Shown: piece after piece, positions 54,012-63,308 of the stretch
How positions within the stretch are numbered: the first letter of the stretch is position 1
Layout: each line of letters begins with the position of its first letter
Origin: [Leptolyngbya] sp. JSC-1
GTDB taxonomy: Bacteria > Cyanobacteriota > Cyanobacteriia > Elainellales > Elainellaceae
Direction of reading: 5' to 3'
Assembly (NCBI GenBank): GCA_000733415.1
Contig: KL662191.1
Location: 87,243-151,242, forward strand
DNA length: 64,000 nucleotides
Program-made: the position numbers and the translations under genes
The notes under the pieces: generated by a model
What the model was told of the DNA's origin: nothing
What the model saw: only the letters and a program-made list of their open reading frames with translations
Database searches by the model: none

Positions 54012-54293
54012 GTGGCAGTCGAAACGATTGAACAACGTTCTACAGCCCGAAAGCTTGCTCCTCGCTATCGGGTTTTGCTGCATAACGATGATTTCAACTC
54101 GATGGAGTACGTGGTGCAGGTGCTGATGAAGACGGTACCAAGCCTGACCATACCTCAGGCCGTCAACATCATGATGGAAGCCCACACCAACGGGATTGCC
54201 TTGGTAATTACCTGCGCCCAAGAGCATGCTGAGTTTTATTGTGAAACCCTGAAAAATCACAGTTTAACTAGCACGATCGAGCCAGACGAATAG
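54012..54293 (+). CDS. clpS: Clp protease adaptor ClpS
   Basis: 93 residues. It delivers N-degron substrates to ClpC/ClpP. Core: YRVLLHNDDFNSMEYVVQVL with the substrate-binding Asn-Asp-Asp, and TNGIALVITCAQEHAEFY. The start is GTG 54012, after GAGGACGAT. The residues before it are not conserved. Followed at 84 bp by a CPBP protease gene on the same strand. Confidence 0.95.
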   Translation: MAVETIEQRSTARKLAPRYRVLLHNDDFNSMEYVVQVLMKTVPSLTIPQAVNIMMEAHTNGIALVITCAQEHAEFYCETLKNHSLTSTIEPDE

Positions 54294-54377
54294 GGCTACC
54301 CAAGCATGTAGCCAAAAGGCTAAAGACTTCGGCCAAAAGCCAAATCAGATCATTCAGTCGGGACTCTTTACCGCATC

Positions 54378-55247
54378 TTGAAACCGCCATTAGACCAGCT
54401 CAGGAATTTTCCAGCACCGCTGCGGATTGTGGCGTTTTTGCTGCTGTTGGGAATAATTTGGCTGCCGTTTGCGATCCCAATTGCCCTGTGGAGCCGCGAT
54501 CCAAATCAGACTACGATTTGGGCCATGCTGGTGCTGTTTGTTGAGTTCCTGCTGCTGGTGCGCTGGTGGGGACGACAGATTCATCATGAGCGGCAGGTTT
54601 TCCAAACCTATGGCCTCACCCTGAACCGAATTAGTTTAGTAGAAGGGCTGCAAGGATTGGGTTGGGGAACCGCAAGTCTGCTGCTGCTGTTTCTGGTTCA
54701 GAGTTTGGCTGGCTGGGTGAGTTGGCGTCCGCCGCAGGTGTCCTTTGGGCAAATTATGCTGGAGGGCTTGCTGGTGGCTCTGGGCGTGGGTTTGGCCGAG
54801 GAGTTGGTGTTTCGCGGCTGGATTTTGGACGAACTGCAGCGAGACTATAGCCCTGGGGTGGCGCTCTGGGCCAATAGTGGGGTGTTCGCGGCGCTGCATT
54901 TCATCAAACCGCTGCCAGAAATTATCCGCACCTTTCCCCAGTTTCCCGGTCTGGTGCTACTCGGCGCTATTTTGGTCTGGATGAAGCGCTCTACCCGGTC
55001 GCAACAACGCACTGCTGTTAAACTAATCACTCACAATGGACGTTTGGGCCTGCCGATTGGTTTTCATGCCGGTCTGGTTTGGGGCTATTACCTGCTGAAA
55101 GTCGGCGGGTTAGTAACGCTAACCAATCGGGTTCCAGCTTGGGTAACTGGCATCGATGAAAATCCTCTAGCTGGGCTGGTGGGACTGCTGTTTTTGGCGA
55201 GCCTAGCAATCTATTGGCGGCGGCGATCAGCCAAGAGTTGGGCATAG
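54378..55247 (+). CDS. CPBP family intramembrane glutamic protease
   Basis: 289 residues, about eight membrane helices. The CPBP (CaaX-protease/bacteriocin-processing) motifs are complete: Glu141-Glu142 and Arg146 in AEELVFRGW, His174 in FAALHFIK, and a last His in IGFHAGLVWG. Such enzymes cut within membranes. Substrate unknown. The start is TTG 54378, the first sensible codon in frame; no ATG lies before the first helix. Follows clpS, so both may be co-expressed. Confidence 0.85.
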   Translation: MKPPLDQLRNFPAPLRIVAFLLLLGIIWLPFAIPIALWSRDPNQTTIWAMLVLFVEFLLLVRWWGRQIHHERQVFQTYGLTLNRISLVEGLQGLGWGTASLLLLFLVQSLAGWVSWRPPQVSFGQIMLEGLLVALGVGLAEELVFRGWILDELQRDYSPGVALWANSGVFAALHFIKPLPEIIRTFPQFPGLVLLGAILVWMKRSTRSQQRTAVKLITHNGRLGLPIGFHAGLVWGYYLLKVGGLVTLTNRVPAWVTGIDENPLAGLVGLLFLASLAIYWRRRSAKSWA

Positions 55248-55400
55248 GAAAGCGGTGAGACTGTGGTGAGAATAATGTTGCGATGCATTGCAGTCTGTTC
55301 TGAGCAGTCTCAGCTCTGGTATCGTAACCACAGATTTGCTTTCTTGAAGTAGCCTAGAGGAAAATGCAGTTTCCGGCTGCTTGCTTCTATCGTAAAACCT

Positions 55401-56027
55401 ATGGCAAACCGATCTGATTCCTATTCGCTTCCGCCCGTTGTTCAACAAGTTGCTACGGCATTTCGCCTCGTGGGCTGGATCAGCTTTTGGACACAGGTTG
55501 TACTGGGAGTGGTTTCTGGAGTCGTTTTAATTTTTGCGGCAGGCAGTTTTGGTGCTGCTGCTCCACAGACGACAACCATCGGTCCGGGAGGGGTACCCAC
55601 TACAGTTCCGACCGGCGGCGCGGTGAATCCGGGGACGGGGGCGGGTTTGTTTTTAGCGGTGTTGGGTCTGCTGGCGCTGTTTGGCGGAGCCTACTGGGCC
55701 TTTCGCTACACTCGGCTTTCCCGCAAACTGAGAGCGGCTCGACCAGAGGAGCGGCTGAAGCGGGGTGATGCGATCCGGGCACTCCGGCTGGGGCTGTTGA
55801 TTAATTTGGCAGGAATGCTGCTGACGATTCTGGGAGCACAGGCGATTGTAGGTTCCCTAGTCGCTAAATCCTTTGCTCAAGGGGTGGGCATCTTTACCGG
55901 CAACTTTCAGCGCTTTATCAATCCCTTAGATATTTTTCTGGTGCAGGCCAACACGAACACCATCATGGGGCATTTTGTCGGTCTGTTAGCAACGCTGTGG
56001 ATTCTGCGTTCGGTGAATCGGCAGTAG
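55401..56027 (+). CDS. DUF3611 membrane protein
   Basis: 208 residues with four hydrophobic helices and a Pro/Gly/Thr-rich periplasmic or lumenal loop (about 60-75). Motifs such as AFRLVGWISFWTQVVLGVVS and ALRLGLLINLAGMLLTILGAQ fit the cyanobacterial/plastid DUF3611 family, which includes proteins related to plastid Tic21. Proposed roles (metal or protein transport) are unsettled. Confidence 0.88.
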   Translation: MANRSDSYSLPPVVQQVATAFRLVGWISFWTQVVLGVVSGVVLIFAAGSFGAAAPQTTTIGPGGVPTTVPTGGAVNPGTGAGLFLAVLGLLALFGGAYWAFRYTRLSRKLRAARPEERLKRGDAIRALRLGLLINLAGMLLTILGAQAIVGSLVAKSFAQGVGIFTGNFQRFINPLDIFLVQANTNTIMGHFVGLLATLWILRSVNRQ

Positions 56028-56451
56028 AAGCATAGAAGCGAACTATGAATAGAAGACATAGATATTTTGCTGACACCAGAGGGATTGGCAGCATTTCAAC
56101 AGCAGTTGGTTGGTAGAGGCTTCATGGCAGCATTTCCAGGTGCAACCCGTAAGTTTAAGGATGCTCAAACGGGTGTGGAAATCGAAATTCTCACCTCCGG
56201 CAGCTTTCCAGGGGATGGCAAGCCTAAGCCTGTTGCCTGAGAGATTTAGCCGATATACAAGATTTAATTCGCACGTTTACATTACCAGTAGAACTGGCAG
56301 AATCGCTTGATGCTTCAGTGCGTGAACAGTATGTAGAACTTTGGGATGACTTGTATGCGTAGCACAGGATTGAAAAACAGTGAAAGCTGACAGAGGTGTA
56401 GCAATGATTACCACACCTCCTAACAGACATTAGGTTTTACGCCCGGTCAAC
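56028..56451. other. intergenic region with decayed gene
   Basis: About 420 bp between DUF3611 and the decarboxylase gene. It is mostly filled by the remnant at 56055-56362. After it no further feature is seen. Confidence 0.5.
56055..56362 (+). pseudogene. nucleotidyltransferase-like gene with internal deletion
   Basis: The plus strand reads DIDILLTPEGLAAFQQQL, then GRGFMAAFPGATRKF and VEIEILTSGSFPGDGKPKPV before a stop at about 56240. In another frame it resumes with DLADIQDLIRTF, LPVELAESLDASV and REQYVELWDDLYA, ending TAG 56360-56362. DIDIL is the metal site and the second part is the C-terminal helix set of MNT/AbiEii-like nucleotidyltransferase-fold hypotheticals. The N-terminus and a middle part are missing. 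So a decayed gene, perhaps once part of a toxin-antitoxin-like pair. Recognition is by pattern and recall. Confidence 0.7.
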
Positions 56452-58098
56452 CTAGATTGAACAAGTCAGATCGCCCGCTTTCTGACTAAACCGCAGGTTT
56501 TCCTGATAATCAACTGGACAATCAATTACCGTAGGTACTTCCTGAGCCAAGGCTTCCTTCAGCGTGGGGATGAAATCGAGTGTGGATTCTACCCGATAGC
56601 CTTTCAATCCCATACTTTCAGCAAATTTGACGAAATCGGGATTGCTAAAGTGAACAAAATTGGATTCACCAAAGTGATTATGCTGCTTCCATTCGATTAA
56701 TCCATAGCCACCATCGTTGAAGATGATCGTGACAAAGGGAGTTCCGACTCGCAGTGCCGTTTCCAGCTCTTGAGCATTCATCATAAACCCTCCGTCACCG
56801 GTGACAGCCACAACCCTACGGTTCGGATGCACCAGCTTGGCGGCAATTGCTCCCGGCAAGGCAATTCCCATCGCGGCGAAACCATTCGAGATCAGGCAAG
56901 TGTTAGGCCGATCGCAGTGGTAGTGGCGTGCCATCCACATTTTGTGCGCGCCAACATCCGAAATCACGATATCTTCCGGTCCCATCACCTGCCGCAAATC
57001 GTAGATCAGCTTCTGCGGTTTAATTAGCGTGCTGTCGTCATGGGCATATTCCTCGTAATCTGTCCAAATTTCATCGCGCAGGTGAATTGCATAGGGATCG
57101 GATTTGCCAGTCCGGTCAGCTCGTTTGAGGATTTCCTCTAGCGAATCAGCAATATCGCCTACTACTTCGGCTAGCGGAATATAGCTGCTGTCTACTTCGG
57201 CAGGAGTTTGATCGATATGGATGATTGGCGTTGTCCCATCCGGGTTCCAGCGCTTGGGGGAATACTCGATCAGGTCGTAACCAACGGCAATCACCAGATC
57301 GGTATGGTCAAAGCCGCAGCTAATGTGATCCCGCTGTTGCAGTCCCACCGACCACAGCGCTAATCGATCGGTGTAGGGAATCACGCCCTTGCCCATGAAG
57401 GTATTTGCCACCGGAATATCCAAAGTGCGAGCAAATTTTGTTAATGCGTCACTCGCCTGAGCGCGAATCGCGCCATTGCCTACCAAAATGATTGGATTGA
57501 CCGCTTGAGAAATCGCCTCAGCCGCCCGATTAATACTTTGAAACGAAGCGTAGATCTTTTCGCGTTGATCAATCCGCAGCGGGTTGCCCACCACCGACAT
57601 CGCGGCGATGTTTTCCGGCAAATCAATATGCACAGCTCCCGGCTTTTCAATCTGAGCCAGCTTAAACGCCCGGCGCACAATTTCTGGCGTGTTGCTAGGC
57701 CGCACAATTTGAGTACTCCATTTGGTGACTGGCGCAAACATTGCGACCAGATCCAGGTACTGGTGCGATTCGATATGCATCCGGTCGGTCCCCACCTGTC
57801 CGGTAATTGCCACCAAGGGTGCCCGGTCGAGGTTAGCATCGGCTACGCCAGTCATCAAGTTTGTAGCGCCCGGTCCCAGGGTCGATAAGCAAACACCTGC
57901 CTTTCCGGTGAGCCGTCCATACACATCGGCCATAAAAGCAGCGCCCTGCTCGTGACGAGTTGTAATGAACTTGATTGACGAGTGCTTTAAGGCTTGCAGC
58001 ACATGCAAATTTTCCTCTCCAGGCAAGCCAAAGACATACTCGACGCCTTCGTTTTCCAAACAGCGCACAAGTAGTTCGGCTGTATTCATTTCAGTCAT
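56452..58098 (-). CDS. 2-oxoglutarate decarboxylase (acetolactate synthase-like)
   Basis: 548 residues, a thiamine diphosphate enzyme of the acetolactate synthase family. Catalytic Glu50 is in TTRHEQGAAF; the ThDP/metal motif is GDGGFMMN; FGLPGEEN opens the first domain. No regulatory subunit gene is nearby. Adjacent, same-strand succinic semialdehyde dehydrogenase makes it likely to be the 2-oxoglutarate decarboxylase that, in Synechococcus PCC 7002, was annotated as acetolactate synthase and shown with the dehydrogenase to close the TCA cycle. True acetolactate activity remains the other option. Gap to the dehydrogenase is 87 bp. The dehydrogenase gene precedes it in transcription. Confidence 0.85.
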   Translation of the reverse strand: MTEMNTAELLVRCLENEGVEYVFGLPGEENLHVLQALKHSSIKFITTRHEQGAAFMADVYGRLTGKAGVCLSTLGPGATNLMTGVADANLDRAPLVAITGQVGTDRMHIESHQYLDLVAMFAPVTKWSTQIVRPSNTPEIVRRAFKLAQIEKPGAVHIDLPENIAAMSVVGNPLRIDQREKIYASFQSINRAAEAISQAVNPIILVGNGAIRAQASDALTKFARTLDIPVANTFMGKGVIPYTDRLALWSVGLQQRDHISCGFDHTDLVIAVGYDLIEYSPKRWNPDGTTPIIHIDQTPAEVDSSYIPLAEVVGDIADSLEEILKRADRTGKSDPYAIHLRDEIWTDYEEYAHDDSTLIKPQKLIYDLRQVMGPEDIVISDVGAHKMWMARHYHCDRPNTCLISNGFAAMGIALPGAIAAKLVHPNRRVVAVTGDGGFMMNAQELETALRVGTPFVTIIFNDGGYGLIEWKQHNHFGESNFVHFSNPDFVKFAESMGLKGYRVESTLDFIPTLKEALAQEVPTVIDCPVDYQENLRFSQKAGDLTCSI

Positions 58099-58185
58099 GT
58101 AACGCTCCTATCCAGACTTCGTTAAGTGTTCAGTTTTGAGGGTTGGTGGCGTGGCACACAGCACGTAGTTTTAAGTTAGGGAAGC

Positions 58186-59577
58186 TTATTTAATCCACAC
58201 GGTTTTAATGTTGACGAATTCGCGAATTCCTTCGGCCCCCAATTCGCGCCCATAGCCCGACCGCTTAATGCCGCCAAAGGGAAGCCGTGGATCGGATTTG
58301 ACCATGCCGTTGATGAACACGGAGCCTGCTTCGATCTCGTTGATCAGGCGCTCGCGCTCAGTTTCAATTTGTGTCCAGGCACTGGCACCGAGACCAAAGG
58401 GAGTGCTGTTGGCTAGCTGAATCGCGCTGTCTAGGTCGGGAACACGGAATAACAACGCCACCGGACCAAAGAATTCTTCCTGGCGAGCCGGACTATCGGA
58501 GGGCAGGTCAGTCAAAATTGTGGGCGGATAGAAGTTGCCATACTGAAGTGAGGGTATCGATCTGGTGGGGACGGTATCTGGATCGCCGCCAATCAGGAGT
58601 TTGGCTCCAGACGCAATGCAAGCTTGTACCTGTTGATGTAGCTCGTTCAGGATTGTGGAGGTAGCTAGGGGGCCAATGTCGGTTTGTGGATCAAGCGGGT
58701 CCCCCAGTTTTAAGGCAGCGTACTGGTGCACCAGCCGTTCAGCAAACTCATCGGCGATCGCGTCGTGGACAATAAACCGTTTAGCAGCGATGCAGGATTG
58801 GCCGTTGTTGATCATGCGAGCAGTGACGGCAGTTTTGGCCGCAGTCTCTAGATCGGCACTTGCCATGACAATAAACGGGTCGCTGCCGCCCAGTTCTAAG
58901 ACCGTTTTCTTGATTTGCTTGCCGGCAGCACTACCCAAACTCGCGCCTGCGGCTTCGCTTCCAGTCAAGGTGGCAGCTTTGACCCGCTCATCGGCAACAA
59001 TTTGCGGCACTTGATCCGCCCCAATCAGCAAAGTCTGAAACACACCTTCTGGGAAGCCCGCCCGCCGGAAAATTTCTTCAATCGCTAGAGCCGACTGGGG
59101 TACGTTAGAGGCATGTTTAAGCACACCCACATTTCCTGCCATCAGGGCTGGAGCGGCAAACCGAAACACCTGCCAAAAAGGGAAGTTCCAGGGCATGACG
59201 GCTAGGATCACACCCAGGGGTTGGTAGCGGACAAAGCTACGACTGGCATCCGTTTCGATCGGTACGTCCGCCAGAATGGATTCGGCCTGATCGGCGTAGT
59301 AGCGGCACACCCAGGCCGATTTCTCCACTTCTGCGATCGCAGCGGCGATGGGTTTGCCCATTTCCAGGGTCATGATTTTGCCGAAGCACTCTTTTTCATC
59401 AACCAAAAGTTGAGCAGCCCGGTGCAGCCATTCAGTTCGTTGTGCAAATGAGGTATGACGATGCTGCTCAAATGCCTGCTGGGCCAGCGTCAGCTTAGAA
59501 TCGATTGCTTCATCCGTCAACGCTTCAAACACTTTTACCGTTTCTCCGGTTGACGGGTTAACGGTTGCAATAGCCAT
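58186..59577 (-). CDS. gabD: succinate-semialdehyde dehydrogenase
   Basis: 463 residues of the aldehyde dehydrogenase family. Active site Cys262 in NNGQSCIAAKRF, general base Glu228 in LELGGSDPF, and the cofactor-binding TLTGSEAAG strand. It oxidises succinic semialdehyde to succinate with NAD(P)+. Together with the 2-oxoglutarate decarboxylase next to it, it makes the bypass between 2-oxoglutarate and succinate. The ATG at 59577 has GGAG eight bases before; a longer frame adds only 13 unconserved residues. HIP1 octamers at 58754 and 59333. Confidence 0.92.
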   Translation of the reverse strand: MAIATVNPSTGETVKVFEALTDEAIDSKLTLAQQAFEQHRHTSFAQRTEWLHRAAQLLVDEKECFGKIMTLEMGKPIAAAIAEVEKSAWVCRYYADQAESILADVPIETDASRSFVRYQPLGVILAVMPWNFPFWQVFRFAAPALMAGNVGVLKHASNVPQSALAIEEIFRRAGFPEGVFQTLLIGADQVPQIVADERVKAATLTGSEAAGASLGSAAGKQIKKTVLELGGSDPFIVMASADLETAAKTAVTARMINNGQSCIAAKRFIVHDAIADEFAERLVHQYAALKLGDPLDPQTDIGPLATSTILNELHQQVQACIASGAKLLIGGDPDTVPTRSIPSLQYGNFYPPTILTDLPSDSPARQEEFFGPVALLFRVPDLDSAIQLANSTPFGLGASAWTQIETERERLINEIEAGSVFINGMVKSDPRLPFGGIKRSGYGRELGAEGIREFVNIKTVWIK

Positions 59578-60132
59578 ACGGAATTCTCCTGCTGAAACAA
59601 TACGGAAATCAGACACAATTCACCCAATGCCTGATTCCAACCGCAGGGCAGCAGCGTTTACCCAATGGGTTAGCAGCTATCTCGCTATGTCATGCAGAGC
59701 TTCAACCAGAGGGATCGATGCTCTTAGACGCAAAACTCCTGTGGGTCAGCCAAAGCCCATAATTCTGATTGTGTGGGCTACCCTGCTCCCCCATTCTAGT
59801 GTCGCCATAGGTGGGTCAGGTGAATTTAGACATATCTGGAAATATTCTGAATTCAGATGGCTTCAAGCAGCGGCCAAAGTCCCCTCAAGGCTCAGTCGCA
59901 CAAGTAAGTAGGTAAGCAGGTAAGCGTTTGACAAGCGCTCTGTTTAGGTTGTTAATTTGATTGTGATGGAGCGATCTGGTGTTCCGATCCCAACTGGTGG
60001 AGACACTCAGATGCTAGCGGTTCTCACCTGAAATGGCTTCTCTTAATGGCTCCATGGCTTCTCTCAGGGGAACCGCGCCCACCCAAACAAAACTCGCCTT
60101 CGCGGGTTAAATTGCCAAGTTGAGATTGTCCT
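59578..60132. other. non-coding stretch between gabD and DUF1823
   Basis: About 555 bp. A 94-codon frame (59627-59911) has atypical composition and no relative, and is rejected. No repeat or hairpin of note. Divergent promoters expected. Confidence 0.5.
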
Positions 60133-60504
60133 ATGCTTGACCTACCTCCTCTGACCAACGAGACCTTTTGGGCCATCCTGCGGGATGAGATCGACAACGC
60201 GACAGTCAATCAGCTCGTCTGGCAATGTTTGGGCTATCGTTACAATCCTGAGACAGGCTGGGACAATACTGCTGTAGCAACAGATTGGCGGCAAGACTAC
60301 CCGGTACCGCCTGATTTTGTCGAGAGCCGCCCAGCCACAGTCAAGCTGACCCGCTCGATTCCCCCAGAGAACAAGCAGCTTCTGAAAGAGGAGTTAGGCT
60401 TTAGCGGCTACAAAGTGGATGAGCTGATTCCCCGTAAAACTCGCCGAGCCACAATGGTTAACTGGCTGCTCAGCTACCGCAAATCTAATCTGCAACTTCA
60501 GTAA
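60133..60504 (+). CDS. DUF1823 family protein
   Basis: 123 residues. The family pattern is clear: LPPLTNETFWAILRDEIDN, QLVWQCLGYRYNPETG, RPATVKLTRSIPPENKQLL and the RRATMVNWLLSY end. DUF1823 is found in cyanobacteria and plants, function unknown. Cytoplasmic. ATG 60133 is 11 bases after TTGAGATT, with no strong ribosome site. Confidence 0.92.
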   Translation: MLDLPPLTNETFWAILRDEIDNATVNQLVWQCLGYRYNPETGWDNTAVATDWRQDYPVPPDFVESRPATVKLTRSIPPENKQLLKEELGFSGYKVDELIPRKTRRATMVNWLLSYRKSNLQLQ

Positions 60505-60823
60505 GCCCTCACAGCAGACCGTTTTAGGGGACACCGCAAAAATCGTCACACCTCTTGTCGCTCTTACAGGTTGGGTTGAACACACTTGAGGTAAGCGTTT
60601 AACTGTCCCTGCCCTGCAACCCAGTTGTGGGGCTTTTATGTTGCAGCCCAGTTGGACTGAACATGTTGAACTGAACAAGTTGAATCCAACAAGTTGAATC
60701 CAACAAGTTGAACCGAAACTGTCTGCAAACGAAGGTTTAGCCACAATTCTACCGGCTTCCTTGAACTGCCTACTCACCTGTTTGCTCTAACAATTTGCTC
60801 TAACAATCCGCCCTCAGCGCTAG
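60505..60823. other. intergenic region with 14-bp tandem repeats
   Basis: 319 bp between convergent genes. Contains the 14-mer array at 60674-60715. No clear terminator was seen for either gene. Confidence 0.5.
60674..60715. repeat. 14-bp tandem repeat, three copies
   Basis: AACAAGTTGAATCC twice, then AACAAGTTGAACCG. Non-coding, between DUF1823 and the small membrane protein gene. Confidence 0.9.
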
Positions 60824-61192
60824 TCACCGCAAGGTAGAACTGACTGAAGAGACTGAAGCTGGATAGCGGAGGTGCTGTACGAAATCTCCCAGCCCTATTC
60901 GGTATAAAACTGCACAAAAATTGATAACTAAGCAAAGGCTGCCCAGAAACGTCAGGATGAAGGTGGGGGCCATCACCACGCCAATCGCAAACCAGCTAAA
61001 CACATGCAGCAGTAGCGCCAGAGCATACACGCTAGCAACCGTAGCCATCAGATGTACTTGAGAAGCAGGCCGACGGAACCCTACAAGCAGCATAGTTTGC
61101 GAAGTGGCGAGCAGATTCGCAGGCACCAATGCGGCACAGATGGCAATACAGTGGCTGCGGGAAAATTCAAACAAAGGGTGGATATCAAACAT
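60824..61192 (-). CDS. small conserved membrane protein
   Basis: 122 residues with about three membrane helices: LVPANLLATSQTMLLVGF, VASVYALALLLHVFSWFAIG and a longer VMAPTFILTFLGSLCLVIN. Similar hypothetical proteins are known in cyanobacteria; no function. A short soluble tail (SVSSVSSTLR) ends it. Start ATG 61192. Confidence 0.75.
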   Translation of the reverse strand: MFDIHPLFEFSRSHCIAICAALVPANLLATSQTMLLVGFRRPASQVHLMATVASVYALALLLHVFSWFAIGVVMAPTFILTFLGSLCLVINFCAVLYRIGLGDFVQHLRYPASVSSVSSTLR

Positions 61193-61733
61193 TTAAAAAT
61201 GGCTCTTCAAACGGCTTGTCCTCTAGGATACGTCTGAATGCTAAGCAATGAGTCTTCAATTGTGAGTATTTGCTTTTATATGAAGAAAGGTTACAAGAAT
61301 CGATTGGCTGCCACTTCATCTCAGTTCGCATCGAACTTTGAAAGCAGCAATGACATGGGTACCGACCAAACCTCTTGCCGACAAATTTCTTAGGTGCTGA
61401 AGTGAGTGACCCTAATTTCGTTAGGTTCGATACTTTTGTGCTTCAGATTCGTTTCATTCAAGCTGCAAGTAGGAGATTCCCACCCCGTTACATCTCAGGC
61501 CACCCTCTGCCCGGTTTGGTATAGCAGCTAACCACTTTTGCCCATTTATCAATGGTTTTCGCTCTTGAGGATAAAGAAAATCTTTTACTCAGGGGGATCC
61601 CTGGAACAATTGTCTACTCTGGTAGGTGCGAACCTGATAACAGCTATGTAAGCTACCCAGGTATAGACCCCAATCAAGAATCCTTTTGGGTTCGGAACCT
61701 TGTCCAGAGTATGCGGAGAAAAGCGGAGTCGTT
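61193..61733. other. non-coding stretch before gnd
   Basis: 541 bp. The 67-codon frame at 61552-61755 overlaps the gnd start in another frame and is rejected. The gnd promoter should lie here; a TATAGC at about 61520 could be its -10, but spacing to a -35 is unclear. Confidence 0.5.
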
Positions 61734-63149
61734 ATGGCACAAAGTTTTGGTCTGATCGGTCTGGCAGTGATGGGGGAAAACTTAGCGCTAAATGTCGAGC
61801 GCAATGGCTTCCCGATCTCGGTTTACAATCGCACCGCTGCAACCACGAAGAAATTTATTGAAGAACGAGCACAAGGGAAAAACATCAAACCTACTTTTTC
61901 GCTTGAAGAGTTTGTGCAATCACTAGAACGTCCGCGTCGAATCCTGATCATGGTGAAGGCGGGTGCCCCCGTTGATGCAGTCATGGATCAACTCAAACCT
62001 CTGCTCGAAGAAGGCGACATGATCATCGATGGCGGCAACTCGCTCTATACCGATACCGAGCGGCGCGTCAAAGATATGGAAGCGCAGAGCCTCCGGTTTA
62101 TTGGCATGGGCGTCAGTGGTGGTGAAGAAGGAGCACTGAATGGTCCCAGTCTGATGCCAGGGGGGACCGAGGCGGCCTACAGAGAAATTGAACCAATCGT
62201 CACCAAAATTGCAGCTCAAGTGGATGACGGGCCTTGCGTCACCTACATTGGTCCGGGTGGTTCAGGACACTATGTCAAGATGGTGCACAACGGCATTGAA
62301 TATGGCGACATGCAGTTAATTGCTGAAGCCTACGATTTGCTCAAGAACGCTCTGGGCTTGAACCATACCCAACTGCATGAAGTATTTGCCGAGTGGAACA
62401 CAACCCCTGAACTCGACTCGTTCTTGATTGAAATTACTGCCAATATCTTTACCAAAATGGATGATGAAACCGACTTGCCACTGGTCGATGTCATCCTTGA
62501 TGCAGCAGGGCAAAAGGGAACAGGCCGCTGGACGGTAGAAACTGCCCTAGATCTGGGCATCAGCATCCCCACCATTATTGCCGCAGTGAATGCCCGGATT
62601 ATGTCTTCGATCAAGGAAGAGCGAGTCGCAGCCTCTAAGGTGCTCTCTGGCCCTTCGGGTAAATACGATGGCGATACGCAAGCTTTCATCACCAAAGTAC
62701 GCGATGCCCTCTATTGTTCTAAGATTTGCTCCTACGCTCAAGGTATGGCACTAATTGGCAAGGCTTCGTCTGCCCTGTTCAACTCCCAAATTGATCTCGG
62801 CGAATGTGCGCGCATCTGGAAGGGGGGTTGTATTATTCGAGCTGCCTTCTTAGGTCGAATCAAGCATGCGTTTGACGAAAATCCTACCCTGCCTAACTTG
62901 CTGCTGGCTCCAGAGTTTAAGCAAACCATCCTCGATCGTCAGGACGCTTGGCGAGAAGTGTTGATGACGGCAGCCAAACTGGGCATTCCAGTGCCGGCCT
63001 TTAGCGCCTCCCTCGACTACTTTGACAGCTATCGTCGCGATCGTTTGCCACAAAACCTGACTCAAGCTCAGCGTGACTACTTTGGTGCCCACACCTACGA
63101 GCGCACCGACAAACCCAGAGGCGAATTCTTCCATGCCGCCTGGTTCTAA
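61734..63149 (+). CDS. gnd: 6-phosphogluconate dehydrogenase (decarboxylating)
   Basis: 471 residues, full length. It oxidises 6-phosphogluconate to ribulose-5-phosphate and CO2 with NADP+, in the oxidative pentose phosphate path, main NADPH source in the dark. N-terminal dinucleotide motif GLIGLAVMGENLALN; NRTAATTKKF for NADP phosphate binding; MVHNGIEYGDMQLIAEAY with the catalytic Lys/Asn-Glu set; and GTGRWTVETALDLG. The ATG at 61734 follows AGCGGAGTC and gives the family start MAQSFGLIG. Confidence 0.98.
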   Translation: MAQSFGLIGLAVMGENLALNVERNGFPISVYNRTAATTKKFIEERAQGKNIKPTFSLEEFVQSLERPRRILIMVKAGAPVDAVMDQLKPLLEEGDMIIDGGNSLYTDTERRVKDMEAQSLRFIGMGVSGGEEGALNGPSLMPGGTEAAYREIEPIVTKIAAQVDDGPCVTYIGPGGSGHYVKMVHNGIEYGDMQLIAEAYDLLKNALGLNHTQLHEVFAEWNTTPELDSFLIEITANIFTKMDDETDLPLVDVILDAAGQKGTGRWTVETALDLGISIPTIIAAVNARIMSSIKEERVAASKVLSGPSGKYDGDTQAFITKVRDALYCSKICSYAQGMALIGKASSALFNSQIDLGECARIWKGGCIIRAAFLGRIKHAFDENPTLPNLLLAPEFKQTILDRQDAWREVLMTAAKLGIPVPAFSASLDYFDSYRRDRLPQNLTQAQRDYFGAHTYERTDKPRGEFFHAAWF

Positions 63150-63308
63150 CGCCTAGGGCATTCGTTCAACTTCACCTAAATTTCCAGTTGCTACTGGGCT
63201 TCCCTCTCCTATGGTGATCGGCTGTTCAGTCAAACGTTCTTTCACCAAGGAGGGGGTTGTTTATGCCAAGAATTAATCGTTCAGGTAATGAGTCAGATCC
63301 AATCGGCT

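Noticed and set aside
59627..59911. 94-codon plus-strand frame
   Set aside because: Composition is unlike coding sequence here, no family resemblance, and no ribosome site.
61552..61755. 67-codon frame overlapping the gnd start
   Set aside because: It runs out of frame into gnd, which has a good start and ribosome site of its own.
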